A program made the translations under genes and the position numbers. A model generated the notes under the pieces. The model was not told the DNA's origin. It did no database searches and saw only the letters and a program-made list of their open reading frames with translations. A stretch of 64,000 nt of DNA from Pleodorina starrii (Eukaryota > Chlorophyta > Chlorophyceae > Chlamydomonadales > Volvocaceae): contig BRXU01000016.1 in assembly GCA_030267565.1 (NCBI GenBank), positions 1,056,501 to 1,120,500 of the forward strand, read 5' to 3'. Positions 22,980 through 34,733 of this stretch are shown here, in pieces (position 1 is the first letter of the stretch; every line of letters begins with the position of its first letter).

Positions 22980-25900
22980 ATGTCCCTAGCGCGTTTGCTA
23001 TTTACACGTCCAAAATTTATCAGAGGTGGTTTCTGCGGGGTCTGCGGAACAGCCAGTTTAGCTCAAGAGGAAGACACGCAGATTGATTGTAAACAAAGCG
23101 AAAACCGCATCAATCGCCCTGCCGAGTATGCTGCAGAGGTGTTGCCGTCGATTACAACTTCACAGCCTAGCGCGGCATCGCTTGACGTCGACGCGCTGCT
23201 CAGGGAGGCTGCCGCAGGTGAGACGAGCGTTATCAATTGCAAAGCAACGGGATTTTGTGCTCGAAGGCAGAGGGCCGTTTCGTAAGGGGCCGCCCCGTCC
23301 CCCCAAAACGAAATATAAAGCAATATAGGCTTCTCTTGCTTCATGGTATGCCTATACAACACCGTTGCAGCTGTTGTGCGGGCGTATGCCGTTTGTTGCA
23401 ATTTGGCGCGAGGCATCCCTACCCGCCTGCGTCGCCGTCCCGTCCCACTCACAACACTCAAACGATGCTCTACTAACGCTCTGGCATGCGCATATGGCTC
23501 CATGGGCTGAATCACTAGTCTGCGGGGTTGTTTGTCGTTCCCGCACGCAGCCATAGGAGCAGTAGCTGTGCAGCAGCTGGTTCGCATGTTATGCCCCTGC
23601 TAGTTTGGCTTTGATAAAAGCGTTTTTACGTGCTCAAAGTGACGCGTGTCTACAAAAATTGTTTCTGCTGCACGTGCTTTTTGACCCCAACGCTCCAACG
23701 CTCCAACGACCCCGAACACGGGCATGCGCCCTTTTCACGCATTACGCCAAGGCCCAGCGCGCCATCGCAAGGGACGCAACCGCCGGGGGATGGGTTGCAA
23801 GCCTGTGCATTTCGCCGCAGCTTCTCAAGTTGTCCAGGCCCACCACCTTCGCCGCGCCCCACCGCGACCCTCCACGCAGTCTTGCGGCAACAAAGCGAAA
23901 CCAGCGGCCACCACTGCGACTCACATGCGCTGGCGCTCGTACCATTTCGTACACTGCTGTCCGAATTCCAGCTGGAGGAGCGCCTTGGCTCGGGCGCCGG
24001 TGGGACGACTTGGAAGTGCCGCTGGCGGACCACAACCGTCGCCATAAAGCTCCTGGTCGGTTTACCTTTGCTCGGTACCGGATCCTGTGGCCAGGAGGTT
24101 GGGGCTGGGATCCGTGGGATCTGCGGCTTAGTGGGCCCTCGGCGGCGGCGGCAATGAGGGAACACCGCCACTGACTGCCAGCCATAGTTCGGCCAGTACT
24201 TGGTTTACGTGGGGATGGATCCCATGACCCATTTGTCCCGGTCCACGGTATCTAGCGCGACGTTTGGGATAGGCACCGTAGTCCGTTGGGCGGCGAAGCG
24301 TAAGGCGGCAGCCGGCCGCTTTCTCCGCCGTTGCCTCCCGCTCGCTGCCAGTTGCCCCGTATTCATTCGCCCTTCCCAACTTTCGAAGCATGACGGACGG
24401 ACGGACGGGCGTGTCGCTGTGTTGCCGTGTACCGTATCTATCCGCGGCCTTGTCCCGCAGGTCTCTTCCTCTGTGGACCAGCTCCGAGCTAGCACCCGAG
24501 AGGCGGTCTGCTCGCGGATCGTCTCACACCCCTGCGTGGTGCAATGCTACGGTGAGGGGATTCAGATGGCAGGTTGCGTGGGTTTCACAATACCCAAATC
24601 GCAAAACCCAAATTACGAAGAACCCAAATCGCAAAAACCCAAATTACGAAAAACCCAAATCGATTACCGGAGCTCCGGAGGCGACCGCGGGGCCCCAGCG
24701 GAAGAGGGAAGGAAAGGGGCTGCGAAGCGAAGCAAACGCGTCGCGGGCGGGGGCCGCATCGGAAGCCATCCGTATCTGTGGATGCCAACACACAGGATGA
24801 TCTATCTGCATCCACACGGTGCGGTGCTGATGTTCTGTTGATTTTCGGGAAGCCTTGCCATCCGTTCCTCGCGCGCGAATCTGGTTTCTGGTACCAATGT
24901 CGTATCTCTTGACTCGGGTGAAGTTGTTGCGTTTAGACTCTCGCTCACCTGCGCGCACCGCCTCCGCAGCCATCAACATCACGCGGCTCACGGAGCAGGA
25001 TATGGAGCTGCTGACGGCGGCGGCGGCGGCGGCGGCACCCCACAGCGGCGCCGGGGCCCTGCAGCAGCAGCAGCAGCAGCAGGCCCCGCCGGCGCTGCTC
25101 TGCCTCGACACCAGCCCTCCGCTGGCGCTGGGCGACAGCCCGCGGTCCCGTTTCCCGCCGGGGCCGCTGCAGCCAGAGCCGCAGTACGCTCCAGGGTGGA
25201 TCCTAGCGGAGAGGGAGGACAGCGAGTCGCAGGGGCAGCGGCGCGAGCACCTGCGGGACGGCGAAGCGGCGGCGGTGGAGGCCCTTGCCGACGCGGCGCG
25301 CAGGGGCCCGGGCGGTCTGGTCGGCGCGGTGCCGATCGCGGTGCCGGGCGCGGCGGCGTTGGTGGCGGGCGCTGCCGCCGCCTCGGCGCCGCCGTTGTCG
25401 CCCATTATCGGCACGGCGCCCGTCGCTACGGGGCACGCCGCCGACGGGGATGAGCTGCTGCTGCTGCGGGCGGCAGCCGGCGCGGCGCTGAGCGACAGGA
25501 TGGAGCGGTCGCTGACGCGGGCGAAGGAAGGGGGCGACGGCGGGGAGGCGGAGGGAGATCAGGCCGCCAGGAAGGCGCGGGAGGACGCCCATTCGGTGCT
25601 GCCGCTGCGGGAGCAGCTGCAGTCGTCGCCGCCGCGGCCGCCGGCCGGCCTGTGCGGAGCGCCGCCCGCCGCTGCGGCGGTGACGGCGACGGCGGCGGCG
25701 GTGGGGCCGGCGTTGGATGCGATGCTGTTGGCCCGGGGTTCGAGCGGCGTGGTCTCTTGGAGCGATGCGGAGGAGTCGTTGCTGCTGGAGGTTGACGCGG
25801 GGGACCCGGCGGCGACGCTACGGGAGGAGTTGCTGCGGCTGGGGGCGGCGCCGGGCAAGTTCCTGACGACTATCATTATGGAGTGGTGCGTGGTGTGGTG

Positions 25901-28900
25901 TGGCGTGGCGTGGCATGGCTGCCGCATGGTCTGGCCGCGTGGTGCGGCCGCGCCCTTAATCGCCCAAGTGCGATCAATGGCGCACTACCGGTGACGCTCT
26001 TTTTACTCTCTCAACACCCGCCCCCATCCCCACGCCGTCTCCGTCCCCTCGCTGCTGTATCTTTTCTTCATCCCCACCCAGGTGTGACGGCGGCACGCTG
26101 CATGACGTGTTCACCTGCCATGCGACCCAGCCGGGCCGCCCCGGTCTGCGCCGCTCCGGCCTAGCTTCCGGCCACCTGCTGCGGGGCCTGGGACCCAACA
26201 CCCACTCGCCGCTGGCGCCAGGCGTGGGCGGCGAAGCCAGCCTTGCGAGGTCGTGCCGCGTGTCGGACCAGCTGGGAAGCACCCGCCGCTACGGCGGCGG
26301 CCGCGGCGGAAGCGGTGGCGGCAGTTGCGGCGGCGGCCCCAGCTCCGGCATTTACCCGCTGTGCGGCCCGGGGGGCATATCGGAGTCGGTGGGGGTTGCC
26401 TCCAGCTCGGGTGCCTTTATGCGGGGCTCCTGCGGCAACAGCACCGGCGGTGACACCGTTGGCGGCGGCGGCGGGTACGGCGGCGGCGGCGGGTACGGCG
26501 GCGGCGGCAGCGGCTCCGCCAGTAGTCCCCGGTCGATGCCGATTTTCACGCGGAGCTTCATGCCCGCGAAGGGGTTGTGCAGTCCGCTGATGTACGGCGG
26601 CGGCGGCGGCGGCGCCGGCGCCGCCGCCGCCGCGGGCAACGTGCAGCAGGACCCGCACCACCAGTACCCGCATCCGGCGCGGCCGTTTCGGCAGTTGTCG
26701 TCGCCGTCGCCGCCGCCACCGCTGCTGGCCGCCGCCTTGCCCTTCGGCAGCTTCGTCGTGCCGCCCCAACGGCTGGGCCAGCAGCACCCGCACCTGCACC
26801 TCCCGCACCCGCGGCAGTTCCCTGCCCACACGCACAACGCCGGCCAGTCGCCGCTACCAGTAGCGGCCGCGTCGGCGTCCTCGCCGCCTGTTGCAGCGGC
26901 GGCGGCGGCGGCGACCGTCGCTGCCGTCACGGGTCCGGCCGTCGAGGTGCACGCCGCCGCAGGCGGCGGCGGCGGGGGGCCGTGCACCTCCTTACCTCCG
27001 CCTTCGCCCTCGCCTTCGCCTTACTTGGCGGCGGGCGCTGTGAGCAGCGCTCGTACGGCAGTACTGCTGCGTTGCGCGCTGGAGGTGGCGCAGGGCATGT
27101 CGTACCTTCACAGCCTCGATCTGGCACATGGCGACCTGACGCCGAAGAACGTGCTCCTCAAGAGGTACGACACCGTACCGCCGCCGCCGTGTCGCGTCGC
27201 GCGGCCGCACCGGGCCGCCGCCACTGCCGCCGCCGCCCTGGCGCCGCCCCGCGCCGCCCGCGCTTGTGGCGCTTGTTGCCCGTCACGGCGGGAACCTCCT
27301 CGCGACGCGCTGTCTGTCTGTCATGCTCTTCCGTTCCCTCGCTTCTCTCATCCGCGCCCGCCCCTGCCCTGCACACCTGCAGCACCGCCACCTCACGCCG
27401 CGGCTTCACCTGCAAGATCAGCGACTTTGGGCTGTCCAACCCCACCAGCACCGGCAACTGCTTGCCGGCGGACACCTCCCGCTGGGGCACCCTCGCGTAC
27501 ATGGCACCGGTGGGTCAGCGGGGATGGCGAACGAGCGGAAAGGAGGGGGTTCAACTAAGTTAGGGTTCCCTGAGCGTCCGTGTGTTGCTGATCTTTCTGA
27601 TGGAAAGGGATGGAGGGTAGCAAGTGCGCACCTCCGTGTGTTGCTTGCTTGCTTGCTGATGGAAAGGGATGGAAGGATCAACAAGTGCGCACCACAGGGA
27701 TGGACCCGGGGGTTGGTGTCTGGTGTGTGTGGCTGACTGGGGGCAGGTTATAACGAAGATACCGCGGCGAAGGGACGAAGACGGCGTTAGCGAACGGATC
27801 CGGCTGACTGGGGGCGGGCGGGCGGGCGGGCCTTGTCGTCGTCGCCACTCCCCACTCCCTCCGTTTCATGCTCCCGCACCTAGTCCTACCGCCCCACCCT
27901 CCCACCCTCCGCAACACTGCCCCCCCCCACACACACACACGCACATGGCAGGAGGTCCTGACGGGCCGCGGCACGCCCAAGCAGGCGGACGTGTACTCGT
28001 TCGGGGCTGTCCTATGGTACATGTGCACCGGCCGGCCGCCGCACCAGGCAAGTGATCAGCCGGAGTGATGTGGCGTGGTGTGGTGCGGTGCGGTGTGCGG
28101 GGGTGATGGTGTGGTGAGGTGAGGTGTGGTGTGGTGTGGTGTGGTGCGGTGTGACGTGCCGTGTGGTGTGGTGCTGTGCGTTGTGGTGCCTTGTTGTGTG
28201 ATGCAGCACGCGTGTGTGCGCCGGAGCCCCGGCAGCGCAGCATCACCCCGGCCGTACGTGGGGGCCGCCGCCGCCGCCGTCGGAGGCACTCGGTCGCTCG
28301 CGATTGGGTATCGATCCCCGTCATCGTCGTCGATTGGTAGCCCAATGCCTGGCGGTCCCGCGCTAGCCTCCTCCGGCTCCCGTCTGCCGTTGACCTTTTC
28401 GTATTGTCAGCCAGGGAAAGGAACGGCGCGGCGCCTTGTCACAACGGCGCGGTGCTGCCCGTCACCGTCGGGGCCGCCTGCTCCTGTCGCACCTGTCCTG
28501 CCTCTCTGAGCCTCGCTGGTCGCACAACCGCCGACGCTGGCGCTCTCATCCACCCAGCTGATTGCGCAGTGGATCTTCCCTCTCTTCGCAATCGTTCTTA
28601 CCCCTACACGCGGCTGACCCCTCCTCCCCGCGCCGCGCCGCGCCATCCTACGCCACGTTGTGTTACGCCACGACCGCGCCACGCCACGTCACGTCGCACC
28701 TTGCAGGAGCTCCGGCCCGCGCAGGTTCTGGTCGGGGTGGCCACCGGCGATCTGCAGCTTGCATGGCCCGACTGGATGGACCCGCGGGTCGCCCGCATCG
28801 GCAAGGCATGCATGGACCCCAACCCCGCCCAGCGGCCGGATTTCGAGGAGATTGTACGGATGCTCCTGGCGGAGATTAAGCTGTGGTCTCGGAGCACGCG

Positions 28901-29645
28901 GCGCAGGGCGGCGGAGGGCCGCGGGCGGGGTGGCGGGAGCCACGGCGGCGCCTCCACCGCTGCCGCGCCTGCGGCAGCGGCGGCGGCGGTGGAGGTGGCG
29001 CCCTGGATATCCTGTTCGCCGCCCTCGCCGTTTATTACCTTGGGCGCGGGTGCGGGTGCGGTGGCGAGCCTTGGCGGGGCCATGGTGGTGGAAGCCGGCA
29101 GCGCGGCGGCGGGGCTGCCTTGTGCCGTTGCCGGGCTGGGGGCCTTATGGGACGGCTGCCGCAGGCCGCCGCTGCCACCGCCCGCCTCCTTGCAATGGCA
29201 GCAGCAGCAGCACCAGCAATCTATGCTGTCCAGGCGCAGCGTCGGCGGCGCCGCGCCTGCGGTACAGAGCTTCCACCTTCCGCCGCCGTCGCCGCCGATG
29301 CAGCCACTCAATCAGCAACTACCGCAGCAGCAGGGAATTCAGCAGCAGGGGCAGGGGCAGGGGCAACCGCCCTCCGAGCAGCAGCAGCAGCAGCAGCAGC
29401 GAATCCGGGCGGTGGCGGGATCCGCCGCTGCGCGCTGCTGCGAGTGGCAGCCGGTGCCGCTGCCGACCCCAGACCTCGCGTCCGGCTATGATAGGGCAGT
29501 GGCGTCGGCATCACCGACGGCGGCTGCTGCTGCGCCGGCGGCAACGGGCGTAGCGCAGGGCGGTGGCGGCGGCGGCGGCGCCTCCGTCCCTGCTCACTCC
29601 TCCGCCGCACCGCAGCCGCGACAGCAGCAAGAGCAAGACCCCTAA
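22980..29645 (+). CDS. TKL-type protein kinase with two long insertions inside the catalytic domain
   Basis: Eight exons: 22980-23217, 23880-24055, 24461-24551, 24970-25885, 26082-27164, 27383-27509, 27952-28047 and 28707-29645. All phases match and give 1221 residues. The kinase core is in pieces: FQLEERLGSGAGGTTWKCRW and TVAIKLL (lysine) at ~108-138; helix C with REAVCSRIVSHPCVVQCY at ~150-167; hinge TIIMEWCDGGTLHDVF at ~466-481; catalytic loop LAHGDLTPKNVLLK at ~821-834; KISDFGLS; SRWGTLAYMAPE; DVYSFGAVLWYMCTGRPPHQ; and CMDPNPAQRPDFEEIVRML. HGDL instead of HRDL is common in green-algal TKL kinases, and all catalytic residues are present. Ala/Gln/Gly/Pro-rich insertions of ~300 residues each separate helix C from the hinge and the hinge from the catalytic loop. 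Intron 7 is GC-AG (CAG|GCAAGT). The tail is poly-Gln-rich. The donor after 24055 (CTG|GTCGGT) is weak but phase-required. Target unknown. Confidence 0.85.
24592..24662. repeat. A-rich tandem repeat in TKL kinase intron 3
   Basis: Alternating CCCAAATCGCAAAA and CCCAAATTACGAA units fill 70 bp, five CCCAAA blocks in all. They are unusual in this GC-rich sequence and similar to 15961-15989 in the adjacent kinase gene. Confidence 0.8.
26031..26069 (+). repeat. Dispersed intron-associated repeat, copy D (intron 3' end)
   Basis: CACGCCGTCTCCGTCCCCTC followed by GCTGCTGTATCTTTTCTTC. It is in sense orientation in TKL intron 4 and its pyrimidine-rich end leads into the acceptor at 26081. Confidence 0.65.
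27578..27694. repeat. Imperfect ~56-bp tandem duplication in TKL intron 6
   Basis: Two copies begin CCGTGTGTTGCT at 27578 and 27634. Both contain TGATGGAAAGGGATGGA and AAGTGCGCACC. The second copy has extra TTGC units. The element is intronic and carries no coding signal. Confidence 0.8.
27756..27801 (-). repeat. Dispersed intron-associated repeat, copy B
   Basis: On the minus strand it reads GGATCCGTTCGCTAACGCCG, then TCTTCGTCCCTTCGCCGCGG. It differs from copy A at three of 46 positions. It sits in TKL intron 6, antisense to the gene. Confidence 0.85.
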
Positions 29646-30420
29646 CGGAGGCGGCTCGGCCTACATGCCGTACAATCCGACGGGGCGCATCGGGTCTGTG
29701 TGTGTTGAGGCCGCCGTGGCCCCCGGATGGCTGGCGGCAAAGTCAGGGAAGAGAGGATGGTCCGTCAGTTATCCAATCGGTCACTTGTAGCTGACCGGGG
29801 GGTTACGTTAGATGCCGCAATTCATGGGAGGGGCTGTGATATTACTGATATGTCATGCGCATACGCACGCACATGCACGCACGCACGCACGAGAGAAGCT
29901 TTCGAGGTATTGCATGCGCTTGTTTCTTAAGGTGTGGTGTCCGACAATTTCGGCCCCCTTTGGGGAGGGGCGCCATTCGTGTTGGGAGTCCTCGGTCACT
30001 CAAATGATATTTTTCTTCTTTTTTATCGACGCGTGGGCGGGTGGGCTGGCGTGGGGTGATCAGTTTAACCCAACCCACGCTGCCCGGACGATGCGACTTT
30101 ACTCTTCCCCCGCGCATGCATCTCTCATCTTTTTTGGCGGTATCTCGCCTAGGATGCGCTCTTTAGCGTTGCGACGTTAGCGTTGCGTGTGAAGGGGGTT
30201 GAGAAAGCTGGGCTGGGCGGAGGAACGAGGAAGAGAGAGCGATTGAGGGAACGAGGAGGGAGAGAGGGAGGAGGGGGGCAGCGAGGGTGGGTGAGTGCAC
30301 TTCATGGGATGAGGGGCTGCGGAGCCGCGTGAGACAGGGAGGCGCGGCGGTGGGCATTGCGCATGAAGTGGGCTGAGAAGCCCCGCACGTTGGGGTTTTT
30401 ATATTTATATTGGGTCGGGG

Positions 30421-30619
30421 CCGTACTGGGCTGGGTTAGTAGCTGTCATTGCGCCGTACTGGGTTGGGCCGGGGCCGTATCAGGTTGGGCTGGTTGCTGT
30501 CAATGCGCCGTACTGGGTTGGTTCGTGGCCGTACTGGGTTGGGTTAGGTGCTGTCATTGCGCCGTACTGGGTTGAGTTGTCGTGGCCGTACTGGGTTGGG
30601 TTGGTTGCTGCCATCGCGG
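30421..30619. repeat. ~54-bp imperfect tandem repeat, 3.6 copies
   Basis: Units start with CCGTACTGGGTTGGG-like sequence at about 30421, 30475, 30529 and 30586. Each contains GCTGTCATTGCGCCG and a second CCGTACTGGG half, so the unit is itself an internal near-duplication. Confidence 0.85.
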
Positions 30620-32198
30620 CTTGCGGGACACGAACGCTGCGGTCGGGGCGCAACAGGCCCTCCCTGCCGCCTTCCTCCACCCACCCACCTTCTGTGTTCG
30701 TATGCTGTTTGTTCGCCTGGCGGCTTGGCTGTCTGCCTGGCGGCTTGGCTAGGCAGGAGAGCCGCTGTGCTGCTCTTAACGCCTTGGATACACCGGGCTG
30801 TCTGTTGAGCTGCTAGAGGGGCGGCCCCACATCAAGCAGACGCGCCTCAAAGGCGGAGCTGCCTGCGATAGTAGTACGTAGTAGAGCGCGTGGCGCGAGG
30901 CGGGGGGCGCGGCCGGCGGTGGGGCGGCCTGAGGCGGGCTGCCCGGCCCCAGGCGCAGTACCTAGGGCTTGGTGGTCGGCGGTGTTCGAACCCAGCCTTT
31001 GCAGTCCGTCGGCGGATTGGCCGTTTGTGAACTGCGCGCGGCGGGGCTCCAGGGGCTTATTAATATGTGTGGGGGGTGGTTTCGGAGCACGGTGCGTTCC
31101 ATCCGCCGCTGTCGTACAATGCCATATGCTGCTGAAGCAGCGGGGGAAAGGGATGAGCTGCCCTTGAAATGCACGGGGGCAGGGCGGAGAGGCAGACAAA
31201 GTGCCTTGTTGGGGCTCTGGGAATTGGCATGGATGCTTTGCAAAGAAAACATAACTGCGTGAACCGGGGGTGCGCTGACGGCGAGGCGGCATGAGCGCAA
31301 CGGGGCGCATCTGTCGTACGGTATCTTGTCGTACCAGCGTCATGACGTCCGCAAGATACGGCGGTTGCTTGGATGGTACAACTTTATGTATGCCCGGGGG
31401 CGTGGTTTGGTTTGATTTGGGTGAGTTCGTGCCCGTATCGCGGCCAGTGCGCGGTGTGGGCGCGCGGTCCCGTGCCGCCCGTGTTCTCGTGTGTGTATGG
31501 ACTATGGATTATGGAGGGGGAATCGCGTTTGGGAAGGGGTATTAGAGTTGATGACATGGCTTTTGATCCAGGAAGAGCCGTGTCGGCCGTGTCGGCCCGT
31601 TTTGCACGCCTGCGCGCCCTTGCTTGCATATGTGTGAGTGGGTGAGTGCTCATGCAATGCATGCTTGTCACATGTGCGGCGTGACGGTTGAGGGGGGTGT
31701 AGTATCAACCGCAGAATATGGGGAGTGTGGGGTTTCAACTGCGAAACGAGGAGGTGGGTGCATTGTTTTGGAGGGACGGGGACGGGAGTGCTCGACGAGG
31801 GCTCCCCGTCTCTGGCTCTGGAGGGCTGCAGAAGGCTTTGGGTTCGACCTCGCGCGAGATCACGCGTCACGCTGAATGATTGATCCGCCAACCACGTCAC
31901 GCTGAATGATTGACGGCCCTGGGTCGATATATTTTGGTGTTGTCGTTGTTGAGGTCTCGGATTTTTGGGCTGTTGGTTTTAGGATATGTTGTTGTCTCCT
32001 CCTTGGGTTCGCGGCGGCCTGGTTGGTACGGTAGGGAGAGAGGGCGGGCCTGTTTAGTGGTGTGGCGGCTGAGTGAGATGTGTTCCCATACGGCAGTACG
32101 GACATGATAGGATAGAAACAAACACCCGCGCTGGGTGGTTCCCCGCGGCGCGGCGCTGCTCCTCATAGGGCAGGGACCTGCGCTCTGGGTTTGAGGTT

Positions 32199-32214
32199 TT
32201 AGGGTTTTAGGGTG
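32199..32214 (+). repeat. Two telomere-like TTTTAGGG units
   Basis: Two perfect copies of TTTTAGGG, the Chlamydomonas-type telomere repeat, lie head to tail. A third single copy is at 32836-32843. They are internal, not at a chromosome end, and may be chance in a G/T-rich stretch. Confidence 0.5.
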
Positions 32215-32645
32215 CGCTCTGGTTTTATTTAATGACGGATGACGTGGCGGCCGCCCAAGATGCGGCGTAATGTCCTGGAAGAGGGGCTGTGTGCCATGTT
32301 TTTCGAGGGATTCCTCGTGTGATGCAAAGGTGCGTGTGTGAGTGTGTTGGGGTTTCGGGGCGGGGGTTTCGGGGCGGGGAGACCTCCGCTTCTCGCGATG
32401 ACAACGGGCGGCAAAAGGTACGACGAGACGCTACGGAGGTTCCCGGGTTGAAGGGACCAGCGGGCGGAAGGGCCGTCAGCTGTCATGGTCGTCTGCAGCA
32501 GTGCACTCTCCTGACCCACGGGTCGGCCGGTCACAGCCTCCGAAACCTGCTGGGCACTGCGGTCGCGCGCCGCGCCGCGCCGCGATGTTGTGCAGCTAGC
32601 TGCGCCTCGTGTCGTCACGGCGGTTCTGCGAGCTTCTGACGAGTG

Positions 32646-32649
32646 CACG

Positions 32650-32681
<32 letters not shown>

Positions 32682-33058
32682 CTCGTGCAGCGTGGCTCGT
32701 GCAGCGAAGGACTGCGAAGAGGGCGCATCGCCGGCGGCTTTCCTGCCCAGTCTGCGGTGGGTGCGGCGGTGTTTGAGGCGCTGTTGCCTGCCTGCGCAAC
32801 CTTCTTTGTTGGTTTGTTTGTGTGATATGGTGGGGTTTTAGGGTTTAATCGGCGAGGGATGCGGTCGACGCCGCTGTTGTCTGTATTGTGGTGGTGGTGG
32901 TGGTGGTGGTGGTGGTAGTCGTCGGGATGTGACGGGCCCTCCCTCCCATTGGGGGACGGCTGCTTTGGGTGCTGCTGCTGCTGGAAGGGGCGGGTGGATA
33001 GATGGATAGATAGATGGATGCATGCATGCATGTGTGTATGTATGTATGTATGCTTGGG
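32646..33058. repeat. Microsatellite cluster
   Basis: A CA run at 32648-32674, a TGG run at 32888-32916 and GATA/GATG/TGTA tetranucleotide runs at about 33000-33050 lie within 400 bp. No gene is recognised here. Confidence 0.85.
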
Positions 33059-34328
33059 TGGGAGGGTGCGATGATGGCAACATTTTTTTCCTGCTACATG
33101 TGCACTATATACCGTATTTGGTTTCTGCAAAGTGGGGTTGGTTACTGTGGTTTGGCTTCCAGCAGGTTTAGTTGCTTAGTAATTGATTTGATGGCAGTCG
33201 GCAGCATCACATAAAAAAAGTACTGTGTGCGGTAGTTTATTCCCCGTTAATATTTTGTAGTTGTTTCCCGTTTTTTTGATGTTTTCGGTGTTGGCGGCAG
33301 TCTTCGCGGCTGCGTCTGTGCGGGCACCGGGGGCGAGCCGCCATGATACGGTATATACCGTAATGAATACGATTACGGCCGTTTTGTCCATCTGGGCAGG
33401 CAAACCGTTATGTGCGTCTTCACATGGGTCCATGGGTCCACGGCTGAGGTCCCCCCTCCTGCGTGTGGTGCGGGGCGGGGCGGGGCCACATCCGACCGCT
33501 CGGATCCGCTCTGGGTCCCTCTCTGGGTCAATCGGCCTGTATACGGTGTTGGTCGCCGTGCATGCTTTTGATAGACGGGTGGATGAATGCTGTTGTGGGC
33601 TTGCAGTGGGCTCGATGCCCCCGGCGGGGGGGCTGGTGAGTGTACAATGGACAGTTATTAGACATCCTGGCAATTATGGATCATATGCATGGCGGCCGCA
33701 TTGGCCGCTTGGATTGTGTTTTATGTGTGTGTAGCTATGTACATGTGTGCAACTGTGCATGCGTTTGGCTGGCTGGCATGCGCAGGAGGGAAAGCGAGAG
33801 GAGGGAGGGAAAGGCGCGCGGCGGGAGGGGGGGCAGTAGCGGCGAGAGGGTGGGCCGCACACGCGTCTCAACGGTTGGCAGCGACCGTAGCCCGCCGCCC
33901 CCGCATGCACCGCCAAGGACGGCTCCACTCCACAACTGCATTCAACTTCATTCCATTATCTCTCCTGCTTTGGGCTCTTCCCGGTTGTCGATATCGGAGA
34001 TTAATGGACAAATGGGCGTTTGTAACATTTTTCTCTGGCCCCGCCGGATGAAACAGCCCCGCCGGCGGGCGCCCGCCCAAGCGCGTTTTTGTATTCCCAG
34101 CAGTAGTGAGCGTCGGGTTGATGTTTTGGGTACCTGTACGGAAATTGTACGATAGCGCCAGTACGGAATCCCAACCGCCAGGGGGGAGGCACGGATGTGT
34201 AGCGTAACCATGTGTTGTTGTGTTTTGTTGTGTGCGCGTGTGGCGTTTGGGAGGGGCAGGCGCGATGGACTGAGGCGGCCTTCCCGCGATGCCGTCCCGC
34301 GATGTTGGCACTCGATGTCCAATTTCTG

Positions 34329-34333
34329 TTACA
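34329..34333 (-). terminator. Probable TGTAA polyadenylation signal of pseudouridine synthase gene
   Basis: TTACA on the plus strand is TGTAA on the minus strand, 401 nt past the stop codon at 34734. That is a normal 3' UTR length for this group. Confidence 0.5.
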
Positions 34334-34733
34334 GCGTAACACATCCCTACATGTACGGCACGCTCCTCACCCCCACCATCAGGGTCATCACCACCATCCT
34401 CCTCCTCCTCCACCTCCTAGCACGGCGCATTCCGTTTCCGGGACATCGAGACTACCGTACTTGCGTGTCCGCTGTGCGGGAGAAGAAGCCTCGTGCCTCG
34501 TGTATTCCCCCTTCTGCCGAGCCTTCCGACAGAGGCCGCTGCGTAAAGCTGCTCCCCGAAACCACAACTTGGGCGAGGCAACTGCTTTTGTCGTACCACT
34601 ACTGCACGGCACCCACATCGCACACAACACACGCCGTCGCTCGAACCCCAAAAGCTGCTCCCGACCGTAAGCCGCTCCACCGCCCCCCTCCTCACACACA
34701 CCTCAGCCGCCCCGACGCCAGCCGCCGCCCCGG

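Larger units (their letters stand above)
29646..34733. other. Convergent intergenic region, 5.1 kb
   Basis: This lies between the 3' ends of the TKL kinase (+) and the pseudouridine synthase (-). It contains the 54-bp repeat at 30421-30619, telomere-like TTTTAGGG pairs at 32199-32214 and a microsatellite cluster at 32646-33058. No clear TGTAA signal was found near the TKL stop. Open frames show no domains or plausible splicing, and I call no gene. Confidence 0.5.
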
